Below are positions 21,983-30,275 of a stretch of DNA of 47,780 nucleotides, one piece after another; the first letter of the stretch is position 1, and every line of letters starts with the position of its first letter. Below the pieces are notes generated by a model. That model did not search any database and was not told where the DNA came from. It saw only the letters and a program-made list of their open reading frames with translations. This DNA comes from a virus: positions 1 through 47,780 of the IMG/VR virus record IMGVR_UViG_3300044825_002453. The stretch is one strand, 5' to 3'. The translations under genes were made by a program, and so were the position numbers.

Positions 21983-22774
21983 GTGACGCTGACGCCGTAC
22001 TACTCCGACGACTTCGCGACGATCTACCACGGGGACTCGCTGGAGGTGCTCGACGCGCTCGACCTAGGCGAAGGCTCCGTCGACGCCATCCTCACCGACC
22101 CGCCGTACGCGTCCGGTGCCCGCCACGAAGCCGACAAGTCCACCCGCACCGGCGGCATGGTGCGCGGGCAGCGGTTCGCCGACAAGCCGATCGACAACGA
22201 CCGGATGACGACCACCGGGTTCGTGTGGCTCATGCGCGAGACGGCGCTGCGGACCTACGACGCCCTCGTGGACGGCGGCTCACTCGTCTGCTTCATCGAC
22301 TGGCGGCAGTGGCCCAACCTCGTCGGCGCGATCGAGACGTGCAATCTGCGGGTACAGACCATGATCGTGTGGGACAAGCGGACGCTCGGCATGGGTAACG
22401 GGTTCCGCCAGCAGCACGAGCTCGCCTGCCACGCGGCTAAGGGCGTCCCGAACGTCTACGACCGCGCGACACCGAATGTCCTGACGGTCGACCGCATCGA
22501 GCCGGATGACCACCCGTCCCCTAAGCCGGTCGCGCTGATCGACCGACTCCTCCGTGTCGTGACCCCACCCGGCGGACTGATTCTGGACCCGTTCATGGGA
22601 AGCGGTCGCCCGATGGAGGCAGCGAAAGCAGCAGGGCGTCGGTGCATCGGCATCGAGAAGAACGAGGCGTACTGCGAGCGCGCGGCCGAGCGGCTCACGC
22701 AGACGTTCGCGCTCGTCTCCTCGGCGGAAGTGTCGATCGACCCGCCGCCGTCCCTCGACCTCGGCGCCGCATGA
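21983..22774 (+). CDS. DNA methyltransferase (N4-cytosine/N6-adenine, beta class)
   Basis: 263 residues, GTG with GGGGGAGAG upstream. Motif IV TDPPY is at about 37-41 and motif I DPFMGSG near residue 200, so the order is catalytic then AdoMet-binding, the beta class; HPSPKPV before motif I is also typical. The usual TT after FMGSG is RP here. It is a third methylase in the genome, inserted between head genes. Likely anti-restriction modification. Confidence 0.9.
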   Translation: MTLTPYYSDDFATIYHGDSLEVLDALDLGEGSVDAILTDPPYASGARHEADKSTRTGGMVRGQRFADKPIDNDRMTTTGFVWLMRETALRTYDALVDGGSLVCFIDWRQWPNLVGAIETCNLRVQTMIVWDKRTLGMGNGFRQQHELACHAAKGVPNVYDRATPNVLTVDRIEPDDHPSPKPVALIDRLLRVVTPPGGLILDPFMGSGRPMEAAKAAGRRCIGIEKNEAYCERAAERLTQTFALVSSAEVSIDPPPSLDLGAA

Positions 22775-22962
22775 CCCCGGACCGCGACGTGCGCCGCACC
22801 GTCCACGTCGCCCCGATCGAACAGCACTACGCCGACCTCGGCGTCACCGAGTTCGTGTGCCCGGTCCACGGCGTCTACCACGTCGCCCGGGCCTCCCTCG
22901 CGATGAGGGCGTCCCCCGACTGCTACTGGTGCCGCGAGGAGAGCCGTGCCGCAGCCTCGTAG
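22771..22962 (+). CDS. Small zinc-ribbon-like protein, 63 aa
   Basis: ATG in an overlap with the methylase stop. FVCPVHGVYH and DCYWCREESR place Cys/His pairs that fit one zinc site. The 3' end overlaps the next gene by 17 bases. Function unknown. Confidence 0.7.
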   Translation: MTPDRDVRRTVHVAPIEQHYADLGVTEFVCPVHGVYHVARASLAMRASPDCYWCREESRAAAS

Positions 22963-23839
22963 CGTCGCCGCCGCCGCAGCGAACCACGTCTCGGACTGGG
23001 ACGACGCCGACCGGACCATCCGCCGCCTCGTCTCCCGCATCCTCGGCGGCGAACGGCCCCCCACCCGTACCGTGATCGGTACGGTTCGGTCGGCGACGGC
23101 GCGGCTCGAGGCGAAGGCCGCGACGTGGGCACGCGACGAGCTGTCGGGCATCTACCGCCTCGGGGCGCAGATCGCCGCCGACGTCACCGGCCTCGGGAGC
23201 ATCGACGACCTCATGGACGCCGAGGTCGCGGCGATCCTCGCCGAGCACATCGACGACACGACGACCGTCGGCCAGGCGCTCCGCCGCACCGCCGCCTCCT
23301 TCGAGGTGCCTCAGGGGCTGCCGGTGCTGTCCCCGGCGGAGATCCGTGCCCTGTCACCGGGGGAGCTCCGCGACCTCCTACAGCACCCCCTCGGCCTCGT
23401 CCGCTACAGCGACGGCTCGTTCCGCACCGTGGCGGATCACGGGGACATGCTGACGAGGACGCGGGCGTCGCTCACCTACAACCAGGCGGCCATCGACGTG
23501 GCACGGGCGACGGGGTCCCTCTACTGCGAGGTGTTCGACGGCCCCGACTGCCAGTGGATCACGCACACGTCGGGGGGCCTCGCGAACGGGCAGATCGTCG
23601 AGACCGAGTTCGCGTCGGCGCACCTCCTCGCGCACCCGAGGTGTCAGCGCTCGTTCCGACCGCGGCCCGACATCGACACGGCGCGCCGGGCGAAGAAGGT
23701 GGCGCCCCTCGGCCTCCCGTTCGACGACGCCAGCAACCCGCTGCCGTTGCCGGGGCCGACGATCCAGGCGCGGCCGAGGGTGCAGAGGTCGCGGCCGACG
23801 CGGGCGCAACGGCAGCGGCGCAGGGCCCGCACCCGCTAG
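22946..23839 (+). CDS. MuF-like minor capsid protein
   Basis: 297 residues, GTG start overlapping the previous gene. The long helical N-terminus is followed by LTYNQAAIDVARATG, then YCEVFDGPDCQW, GLANGQIVETEF and AHLLAHPRCQRSFRP, the Cys/His pattern of phage minor capsid 2/MuF C-terminal domains. The tail is basic (RARTR). It probably sits at the portal vertex and may enter the cell with DNA. Confidence 0.8.
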   Translation: MPQPRSVAAAAANHVSDWDDADRTIRRLVSRILGGERPPTRTVIGTVRSATARLEAKAATWARDELSGIYRLGAQIAADVTGLGSIDDLMDAEVAAILAEHIDDTTTVGQALRRTAASFEVPQGLPVLSPAEIRALSPGELRDLLQHPLGLVRYSDGSFRTVADHGDMLTRTRASLTYNQAAIDVARATGSLYCEVFDGPDCQWITHTSGGLANGQIVETEFASAHLLAHPRCQRSFRPRPDIDTARRAKKVAPLGLPFDDASNPLPLPGPTIQARPRVQRSRPTRAQRQRRRARTR

Positions 23840-23843
23840 GGAC

Positions 23844-23878
23844 TGCATCCCCGCCGGTGGTGGGGGAGCCGTCACCCT
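23844..23878 (+). promoter_or_regulatory. Late promoter-like element 2
   Basis: TGCATC 23844-23849, 23 bases, CACCCT 23873-23878, 7 bases, ATG 23886. It starts 5 bases after the upstream stop. The spacer is nearly the same as in element 3. Confidence 0.65.
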
Positions 23879-23885
23879 CGCCCAC

Positions 23886-24218
23886 ATGGCCCTGCTGACC
23901 ACGTACGCCCCGTCCGACGCCGGGACCACCTACACCTCGGCCTCGGCCGACGCTGGCGGCGACACGTTCGTCCCCGGCGACCGCACCGTCGTCCTCGTCA
24001 CCAACCTCAGCGGCGGCGCCCTCACCGTCACGTTCGACTCCGTGACCCCCTCCAACTACGGCACCGACGAGAACACCGGTGCCAGCGTCGGCGCGAGCAC
24101 GTCCAAGATGTTCGGGCCGTTCCCCGCCAACCGCTTCGCGAACGCGACGACGGGGCTCGTCAGCGTGACCTACAGCGGGGTAACGGGCCTGTTCGTCTCC
24201 GTCCTGACCCTCGGCTGA
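23886..24218 (+). CDS. Small beta-rich virion protein (paralogue of 29632-29961)
   Basis: 110 residues, leaderless ATG. TPSNYGTDEN and GPFPANRFANATTGLVS match TPSNYGTDED and GPLPANRFAASADGLVA in the protein at 29632. Both are Ser/Thr/Gly-rich, with a predicted beta sandwich and the same promoter element. Probably head or tail surface proteins; exact role unknown. Confidence 0.7.
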   Translation: MALLTTYAPSDAGTTYTSASADAGGDTFVPGDRTVVLVTNLSGGALTVTFDSVTPSNYGTDENTGASVGASTSKMFGPFPANRFANATTGLVSVTYSGVTGLFVSVLTLG

Positions 24219-24220
24219 CC

Positions 24221-24255
24221 TGCATCCCCGCGGCGGGTGGGGGAGCCGTCACGCT
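24221..24255 (+). promoter_or_regulatory. Late promoter-like element 3
   Basis: TGCATC 24221-24226, 23 bases, CACGCT 24250-24255, 6 bases, GTG 24262. The core GGGTGGGGGAGCCGTCAC is shared with element 2 just upstream. Confidence 0.6.
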
Positions 24256-24261
24256 CCCCCC

Positions 24262-24609
24262 GTGGCCGTCCACTTCTCCCTCGACATCGACCCGATCGGC
24301 GGCGGCTCCGTCGTCATCGACGGGCGCGACGTCACGGACATCACCGAGGGCGCCGACTTGATCGTGCGCCCAGGGCAGCCCACCACGCTACGCATCTACA
24401 CCCTCGGCTCCGCGACCGTCGAAGCTGACGGCGTCGTCGAGGTCCACCACGAAGCGGAGACGGACACCGCCGAGGTCGGGGCGCTGCTCCGCACCCTCGA
24501 CGGGCACGCCATGTGGGAGGAGATGATGGCCGACCCGACCGTCGACCTCGCCGACCCCGCAACTGCGTTCCTCCACTACGTCGCCGAACAGATCGACCCG
24601 CAGCCGTGA
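24262..24609 (+). CDS. Hypothetical virion-region protein, 115 aa
   Basis: GTG with no ribosome site but a late element upstream. Beta-rich N-terminus (VHFSLDIDPIGGGSVVIDG), helical acidic C-terminus ending with a possible C-terminal helix ATAFLHYVAEQI. It precedes the neck genes. Unknown function. Confidence 0.65.
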   Translation: MAVHFSLDIDPIGGGSVVIDGRDVTDITEGADLIVRPGQPTTLRIYTLGSATVEADGVVEVHHEAETDTAEVGALLRTLDGHAMWEEMMADPTVDLADPATAFLHYVAEQIDPQP

Positions 24610-25040
24610 CCGTCACCGCCGCGGGCACCGCCCGCATCCGGGCCGCATCGGAGCGCATCCTCACCGACACCGCGACCGTGACCCGTGAGGGCACCGCGAC
24701 GACGTCCCGCGCCGACGGCCGCGTCAGCCGCCCCACCACGACCATCTACGTGGGCCGCTGCCTCATCACCGCCGCCTCTGGCTCCGACACCGAGGAGAAG
24801 GAGCCGGGGCGCAAGAAGCGCACGGAGGACGACTACCGGGGCCGCCTCCCCGTCGAGGCCGCCAGCGACGAGACGGGCGACCCCGGCGACGTCGCGGTCG
24901 GCGACATCGTCACCGTGGACGACTCCGACGACCCCGGCCTCGAAGGTGCCACGTTCCGGGTCACGCAGGTCATCACCAAGACGTACGCCTCGTCGCGCAT
25001 CCTCAACCTCGTGGCCTACAGCGCCGGGGTGCGGTCGTGA
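24606..25040 (+). CDS. Head-tail stopper-like protein
   Basis: 144 residues, GTG in an overlap. TATVTREG near the start and the C-terminal VAVGDIVTVDDSDDP, LEGATFRVTQVI, ASSRILNLVAY form the beta barrel pattern of head-tail stoppers (DUF6093-like, from memory). It should seal DNA in the head until the tail joins. Confidence 0.65.
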   Translation: MTVTAAGTARIRAASERILTDTATVTREGTATTSRADGRVSRPTTTIYVGRCLITAASGSDTEEKEPGRKKRTEDDYRGRLPVEAASDETGDPGDVAVGDIVTVDDSDDPGLEGATFRVTQVITKTYASSRILNLVAYSAGVRS

Positions 25041-25450
25041 AGCTCAAGCTCGACGTGTCGCAGGCGATCGCCTACGCCGGCAAGCTCGCCGCCGCCGCCA
25101 CGAAGGTCCGCCCCGAGAAGGTCACGAGGCACTACGGCACCATCCTCTTGGCGCGCACGAAGGCGTACGCGTCGGGGCGCCCCGGCCCCAACGTCATCAC
25201 CGGCGCCTACCGCAACAGCATCCGCATCCGCTACGAGACCGAGCTGTCGACGGGGACCTCGGCGGCGATCGTCGGCTCCGAGGCACCGCAGGCGGCCCGG
25301 CTCGAGTTCGGGTTCAAGGGCGTGGACTCGCTGGGGCGCCACTACAACCAGCCCCCGTTCCCGCACTACAGCAGGGCGCTCGCCGACATGGAGCGCCTCT
25401 ACCCGCCTGCGGTCGAACGGACCGCGATGGAGTGGGTGCCGCTCCCGTGA
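25037..25450 (+). CDS. Tail completion/HK97 gp10-like neck protein
   Basis: 137 residues, GTG in an overlap. ARTKAYASGRPGPNVITG, then YRNSIRIRY and AARLEFGFKG resemble gp10-like neck proteins, which link connector to tail terminator. Position between stopper and terminator agrees. Confidence 0.7.
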   Translation: MKLKLDVSQAIAYAGKLAAAATKVRPEKVTRHYGTILLARTKAYASGRPGPNVITGAYRNSIRIRYETELSTGTSAAIVGSEAPQAARLEFGFKGVDSLGRHYNQPPFPHYSRALADMERLYPPAVERTAMEWVPLP

Positions 25451-25962
25451 CGACCGCACCGCCGCCCCGCACCGTCGTCACCGACGCCCTCGTCGCGATG
25501 CTCGCCGAGGTCACGCACCGTCCCTGCTGGGGACCCGGTGGCCCCGACCCGACCGACGACGCCTACGCCCTCATGCCGTACCTCGTCGTCGACCTCATCG
25601 GCGCCGGAATCGCCTACGGCAGCGTCGGCGCCCCGGAGGACACCGCCGAAGTCGTGTGGCAGGTCACCGCGGTCGGCGAGACGTTCGAGTCCTGCCAAGT
25701 CGCGATGGACAAGGCCCGCACCGCCATCCTCGAGCGGGACGGAGCGGGCGACGGGTTCTCCAACACGCTCCCCGCCGCGTTCGTCACCGTCGTGAACCGC
25801 ACCTGGGACGGCGACGCCGGGACGCAGGTCGACGGCGGCATCGTCAACGTCGCCGAGCGGTTCCGGCTCACCTGCTGCATCCAGCCGATCGACGACGACG
25901 GCATCGAAGGTGGGCAGCCGTACGTGGAACTTGACCAGGTGGTCGACGGAGGCTCTCCCTGA
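25447..25962 (+). CDS. Tail terminator protein
   Basis: 171 residues, GTG in an overlap. The N-terminal helix (VVTDALVAMLAEV), a beta block with PYLVVDLIG and VVWQVTAVGETFESC, then CQVAMDKARTAIL have the layout of tail terminators, which cap the tail tube at the neck. Stop TGA shares one base with the next ATG. Confidence 0.65.
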   Translation: MTTAPPPRTVVTDALVAMLAEVTHRPCWGPGGPDPTDDAYALMPYLVVDLIGAGIAYGSVGAPEDTAEVVWQVTAVGETFESCQVAMDKARTAILERDGAGDGFSNTLPAAFVTVVNRTWDGDAGTQVDGGIVNVAERFRLTCCIQPIDDDGIEGGQPYVELDQVVDGGSP

Positions 25963-28901
25963 TGGCGCAACGCATCCAGCACCGGCGGGGCACCGCGGCG
26001 CAGTGGGCGGCGGCGAACCCGACCCTGGCGATGGGGGAGTGGGGCTACGAGACCGACACCGGCCGCGTCAAGATCGGCGACGCCGCGACCGCGTGGAACG
26101 TGCTCCCCTTCGCCGTCGCGGGCGGCTCCGTCACTCAGGTGGACCCGCTGCGCGGTCTCCTCTCCGCCCTCGCTGACGTCGCATCGACGCCGGTGGACAT
26201 CGTCGTCGTCGGCGACTCGCTGTCGGAGGACTGGCAGTGGGTCGACTCGGGCACGTCCGAGTCCGTCGGGTTGCGGTCGTGGGTGCGGCTGTTCGAGGTC
26301 GACATGGCCGAGCGGTTCAACGCCGGTGCCGTCGGTGTCGGCTGGCTCGCGATCCGTTCCGGCCTCGGGACGAACCCCGGATGGGACACCGTCACCGGGT
26401 CGCTCGTCACGACGGCCGGTCTCGGCCGCTACGCCGTTCAACTCGACGCCGCCGAGTACGCCGAGCACACCGAGACCTGTGACGGCGTGGACGTCTACTT
26501 CGCCTCCATCGCGAGCACCTGCACCGTTCACGTCGATGGCGTCCTGACGGCGACGCTGACCGCTTCGGCGGTGCCAACGGTGTGGAGCTCCGGCGCTCTG
26601 TCGTCCGGCTCGCACACGATCAAGGTGACCGCCGTGGGTGGCGTCGCCGTCCCGTATGGCTCCTACTGGTACCTCGGGAACAGGACGTCTGGTGTCCGGG
26701 TCCACAACGGCGGGCACTCCGGTTACGGCCCCTCCGACCACCTCGCGACGGTCGGCACCATCGAACACATCGCCCTCGTCGACCCCGACTGCGTCATCGT
26801 CCCCATCGGTGCGGCGTCGGGCGGGACCGTGTTCTCCGGCACCGTCGCCGCCTACACCTCGACGATCGAGACGCTCCTTGAGGCCATCGCCGCCGAGGTG
26901 CCGTCCGCGTCCATCGTCCACGTCGCCGAGCACGCGTTCAGCGGCAAGGAGGCGACGTGGCCCGCCTACGCTGCGGCGTCTCGAGCCCTAGCGGTGGACG
27001 GTGGCTACGGGTTCGCCGACTGCTACGAGACGATTGGCTACGTCGGCTCGCCTGACACCTACGGCCTGTCGCTCGCCGACGGCGTCCACCTCACCGCCAA
27101 GGGCATGAGGATCATGGCCGACACGATCCTCGGCGCGGTCGTGGGCGGAATCGCGCGAATGGAGGCGGCGCTCTATGCGCTCGCCGACGGCACCCGCGGC
27201 GACTTCGTCCAGACCTCGACGGCGGGGAGCCAGACGATCACGAACACGTCGGCCGGCGCCTACCTGTTCGACTCGTTGTTCGGGGCCGTCTACCTGGGCC
27301 TGTCCCGTACTGGTGACGCTGCCCGGCGTGCGCTGCTGCTCGACACCGGGCTACTGCTCGGCGACGGCACCGGCCTGACCGATGCGGGGATCACCCGCAC
27401 CGCCGCGGGCACGCTGGCCGTCACCGGGGCGTTCCGGTTCACCGAGCAGTCGGCACCCTCGTCGCCGTCGGCGAACACGCTGGTTGTCTACGCCGCCGAC
27501 AACGGCAGCGGCACCACTGTGCTGAGGACGAAGGACAGCGCCGGGACCGTCACGACCCTCGGCGCCGGGGGTGGCGGGTCGTACACCGACGAGGAGGCAC
27601 GCGACGCGATCGGCGCTGCGCTCGTCGCTGGTGAAGGCATCGACATCACCGTCTCCGACGGGTCGGACACGATCACGATCGACGCCGAGCTCGCGTCCGC
27701 GACGAACCCCGGCGTGGTCGAGCTCGGCACGGACGCGGAGACGCAGACCGGCACCGACGCCACTCGTGCACCGTCGCTCGCCTCCGCCGCAGCGACGTTC
27801 TTCCGCAAGCTGATCCCGACCGGCACGGCGGGCACGATCACCCACGCAGACGGTGGGGCGTGGACGATCTCGTCGCTGCTCGGCACCCCGTACATCAGCC
27901 AGAAGCGCACCGGCGACGCCGTCGAGCGGGCCATCCTCACCGAGTCGGCGATCGCGTTCGGCAACGGCACCGACGCTGTCGACTTCTCGATCAGCCGCAC
28001 CGGTGCCGGCATCGGCACCGTCACCGGGAAGCTGCGCCCCGGCACCCCGTCGAACACGCTCGACGCCGCCGACAAGGCGTACGTCGACGGGTACGCGCAG
28101 CCGCTCGACTCCGAGCTGACCGCCATCGCCGGCCTGTCCTCGGCAGCGGATCGGGTCCCGTACTTCACCGGCTCCGGCACGGCGTCGCTCGCGACGTTCA
28201 CCGCTGCGGGCCGGGCGCTCGTCGATGACGCAGACGCCGCGGCGCAACGGACGACCCTCGGCCTTGGGACCGCTGCGACGGCGGGCAGCGCGTCCACCTC
28301 TGCTGAGGGCATCGTTGAGCTTGCCAACGCGACGGAGGTGCTGACCGGCACCGACACGACCAGGGTGCCGACTCCGAGTGTCATCGCCCCGTTCGCTGCC
28401 CACACCCGAGTCTCGGGCGCACTCGCGGAGACGGTCCCCCGGCATTTCCCGGCGTCGGCGATCACGCTCACCTCTGGATGCCTGCACCTCGTCGCGATCT
28501 CGCTGCCCGCCGACCTCACCGTGACGTCCATCACGTTCGTGTCCGGTGCCGGGTTGAGTGGGTTGTCGAATCAGTGGTTCGGGCTGTTCAACTCGTCGCG
28601 GGTGCCGCTGCGACTCACCGCGGACGACACCAGCACAGCCTGGGCGCTCAACAGCGCGAAGACGCTCAACCTGTCGAGCACCTACACGACCACGACCGGC
28701 GGGCTCTTCTATCTCGGCATCTGCGTGGTCGCATCCGGCATGGGCACGATCGCCGCTCAAGCATCCACGTCGATTATGACCGGGTTCGCCCCGATCATCT
28801 CCGGGTCGAGCAGTACCGGCCTGACCAACCCGGCGTCATGCCCGAACCCCGCCGGGTCGCTCGGCGCGACCTGGACGATCCCCTTCGCCTACGTCTCCTG
28901 A
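25962..28901 (+). CDS. Receptor-binding tail fibre with SGNH/GDSL esterase domain
   Basis: 979 residues. The N-terminus RIQHRRGTAAQW, then LAMGEWGYETDTGRVKIGD is the fibre-anchoring repeat seen in major tropism determinant-like proteins. Residues about 75-395 form an SGNH hydrolase: VVVGDSLSEDW (Ser near 86), GGHSGYGPSDH, and DGVHLTAKGM (Asp-His near 376). The rest is repeated fibre (RAILTESAIAFGNGTD, LDAADKAYVDG, PLDSELTAIAGL). It probably binds the host surface and removes acyl groups from glycans. It lies before the tail tube gene, an unusual place. Confidence 0.85.
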   Translation: MAQRIQHRRGTAAQWAAANPTLAMGEWGYETDTGRVKIGDAATAWNVLPFAVAGGSVTQVDPLRGLLSALADVASTPVDIVVVGDSLSEDWQWVDSGTSESVGLRSWVRLFEVDMAERFNAGAVGVGWLAIRSGLGTNPGWDTVTGSLVTTAGLGRYAVQLDAAEYAEHTETCDGVDVYFASIASTCTVHVDGVLTATLTASAVPTVWSSGALSSGSHTIKVTAVGGVAVPYGSYWYLGNRTSGVRVHNGGHSGYGPSDHLATVGTIEHIALVDPDCVIVPIGAASGGTVFSGTVAAYTSTIETLLEAIAAEVPSASIVHVAEHAFSGKEATWPAYAAASRALAVDGGYGFADCYETIGYVGSPDTYGLSLADGVHLTAKGMRIMADTILGAVVGGIARMEAALYALADGTRGDFVQTSTAGSQTITNTSAGAYLFDSLFGAVYLGLSRTGDAARRALLLDTGLLLGDGTGLTDAGITRTAAGTLAVTGAFRFTEQSAPSSPSANTLVVYAADNGSGTTVLRTKDSAGTVTTLGAGGGGSYTDEEARDAIGAALVAGEGIDITVSDGSDTITIDAELASATNPGVVELGTDAETQTGTDATRAPSLASAAATFFRKLIPTGTAGTITHADGGAWTISSLLGTPYISQKRTGDAVERAILTESAIAFGNGTDAVDFSISRTGAGIGTVTGKLRPGTPSNTLDAADKAYVDGYAQPLDSELTAIAGLSSAADRVPYFTGSGTASLATFTAAGRALVDDADAAAQRTTLGLGTAATAGSASTSAEGIVELANATEVLTGTDTTRVPTPSVIAPFAAHTRVSGALAETVPRHFPASAITLTSGCLHLVAISLPADLTVTSITFVSGAGLSGLSNQWFGLFNSSRVPLRLTADDTSTAWALNSAKTLNLSSTYTTTTGGLFYLGICVVASGMGTIAAQASTSIMTGFAPIISGSSSTGLTNPASCPNPAGSLGATWTIPFAYVS

Positions 28902-28909
28902 GGACTCCG

Positions 28910-29203
28910 ATGCCACGCACCTTGATCTCCGATGACGGAAGCACCCGCGTCTGGCAGCACACCGACACCGCCGGGCACCCGACGGGCACGACGGCCGAGG
29001 TGTACGTCCTGCCGCCGGAGGAAGCCAACCGACAGACGCTGCAATCCCGCGCCGAGCAGGCGCTCGCCACCAACGCGACCTTCCTCGCGATCGCGTCGCC
29101 GACGAACGCGCAGACGCTCGCCCAGGTCCGCGCCCTCACCCGCGAGACAACGGCACTGATCCGGCTCCTGCTCGACAAGACCGGCGACACCGCCGGCACC
29201 TGA
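28910..29203 (+). CDS. Small protein after tail fibre, possible fibre chaperone
   Basis: 97 residues, ATG with GAGGACTCC upstream. N-terminal beta part (RTLISDDGSTRVWQH) and a C-terminal helix (QTLAQVRALTRETTALIRLL). It follows the fibre gene directly, where assembly chaperones often lie; no motif proves this. A terminator follows. Confidence 0.6.
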   Translation: MPRTLISDDGSTRVWQHTDTAGHPTGTTAEVYVLPPEEANRQTLQSRAEQALATNATFLAIASPTNAQTLAQVRALTRETTALIRLLLDKTGDTAGT

Positions 29204-29224
29204 CGCCCACCGCCCCCGACTGAC

Positions 29225-29250
29225 GCCGCCTCGCCTACGGGTGAGGCGGC
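29225..29250. terminator. Stem-loop terminator, possibly bidirectional
   Basis: GCCGCCTCGCC (29225-29235) pairs with GGTGAGGCGGC (29240-29250) around TACG. It lies between the + strand fibre genes and a minus-strand coding fragment, so it may stop transcripts from both sides. Confidence 0.7.
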
Positions 29251-29260
29251 ATCGTCGCGT

Positions 29261-29517
29261 TCAGAGGCCTTCGAGAGCGCTCTCGTAGGCCGCCCGGTCG
29301 TACGGGGGGACGGACCCGCCGGAGTGGAACTGCACCGTCGTGACGTCACCGACGAGGACCGCATCGCCGTACACCTCGACGGCGTGCGACGCGTCAGCCG
29401 GGGTCTCCCACTCGGTGATCGAGAGGACGTCGGTCGTGAGCAGCTCGGTGCACGGCAGCTCGCCGCAGTTCTTCGAGTTGTCGCGCTCGTTCGGGAGCTC
29501 GACGGCGGCGGCGGTGA
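29261..29517 (-). pseudogene. Antisense coding fragment lacking a start codon
   Basis: Read on the minus strand from about 29517 to TGA at 29263-29261 it gives about 85 residues that look natural: CGELPCTELLTTDVLSITEW, VEVYGDAVLVGDVTTVQFH, ending PPYDRAAYESALEGL, with G-rich first positions. The + frame of the same DNA is Ser/Thr-rich and shadow-like. No start codon exists before a stop upstream, so the gene is 5'-truncated. It is the only convincing minus-strand coding in the window. GCGTTCA (29257) and TGAACGC (29515) flank it as a short inverted repeat. Confidence 0.5.
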
Positions 29518-29585
29518 ACGCCGCCTACAACAACCAGCCGACCGCCTACCCCGCCGGGTGGACGAACCTCGGCCCCGCCGCCTGA
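29518..29585 (+). pseudogene. C-terminal remnant of a + strand gene
   Basis: Directly after the antisense fragment the + strand reads AAYNNQPTAYPAGWTNLGPAA and a stop, which looks like a genuine C-terminus with no body in front. Formally an ORF extends back to GTG 29340, but its composition there is a shadow of the minus-strand frame. Together with the antisense fragment it suggests a rearranged locus. Confidence 0.35.
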
Positions 29586-29588
29586 GCC

Positions 29589-29624
29589 TGCATCCCCTCC
29601 CCCCTAGCGGGCGGCGGGCACCCT
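29589..29624 (+). promoter_or_regulatory. Late promoter-like element 4
   Basis: TGCATC 29589-29594, 24 bases, CACCCT 29619-29624, 7 bases, ATG 29632. Confidence 0.65.
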
Positions 29625-29631
29625 CGCCGAT

Positions 29632-29961
29632 ATGGCAACGCTCACCCGTCAGCAGATCCTGAACACCGGCACGACCGTCACCTACGCCTCTGCTGCCGGC
29701 GGCGGCGACAAGTGCCTGCCGGGTGACACGACCTGGATCGAGGTCGTCAACGGCTCCGGTTCCAGCATCAACGTCACCGTCAACAGCCAGACGCCCAGCA
29801 ACTACGGCACCGACGAGGATCTCGTCGTTGCTGTCGCAGCGGGCGCCACCGACCGCATCGGCCCCCTCCCCGCCAACCGGTTCGCCGCCTCCGCCGACGG
29901 CCTCGTCGCCTGGACCTACTCCTCGGCGACCACGATCACGGTCGCGGCGGTGTTCATCTGA
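29632..29961 (+). CDS. Small beta-rich virion protein (paralogue of 23886-24218)
   Basis: 109 residues, leaderless ATG behind late element 4. The blocks TPSNYGTDED and GPLPANRFA match the paralogue. The duplicated unit includes the promoter, so whole cassettes were copied. Role in the virion unknown. Stop shares one base with the next ATG. Confidence 0.7.
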   Translation: MATLTRQQILNTGTTVTYASAAGGGDKCLPGDTTWIEVVNGSGSSINVTVNSQTPSNYGTDEDLVVAVAAGATDRIGPLPANRFAASADGLVAWTYSSATTITVAAVFI

Positions 29962-30272
29962 TGGCGCTCGCGATCCGCCACCCCGACCTCGGCGCCGCCT
30001 CCTGCGCGACCGTCGAGCAGTTCGCGGCGATCTACGAGCCGCGCGGCTGGGTCCTCGAGCTCGACCGCAACGGTGAGCCGCGGCGCGCGGATGCGAACCC
30101 GCGGTCGCACGTCACCCCGACGCCGATCACGCCCGAGGAGGTCGCGGCGGCCGAGACCCTGACCGAGATCGCAGCCGACACCGGAAGTGATGTCGGACCC
30201 CGCCGCAAGCGCGGCAAGACCAACGACGACGGCGCGGCCGTCACCAACACCACCCCCACCACGGAGGACTGA
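29961..30272 (+). CDS. Hypothetical protein before tail tube gene, 103 aa
   Basis: ATG in a TGATG junction. N-terminal part (AIRHPDLGAASCATVEQFAAI, residues 4-24, with VEQFAAIYEPRGW) resembles a short conserved element in actinophage proteins at this place; the C-terminal half is Thr/Pro-rich and disordered. Function unknown. Confidence 0.65.
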   Translation: MALAIRHPDLGAASCATVEQFAAIYEPRGWVLELDRNGEPRRADANPRSHVTPTPITPEEVAAAETLTEIAADTGSDVGPRRKRGKTNDDGAAVTNTTPTTED

Positions 30273-30275
30273 CAG

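Noticed and set aside
25876-25881. Another TGCATC word
   Set aside because: Inside the tail terminator gene with no CACCCT-like block at 23-24 bases and no start codon at the expected place; serves as an internal control for the late element.
29340-29585. + strand ORF over the antisense fragment as an intact gene
   Set aside because: Its first two thirds are Ser/Thr-rich shadow of the minus-strand frame and it has no ribosome site; only the last 20 codons look genuine.
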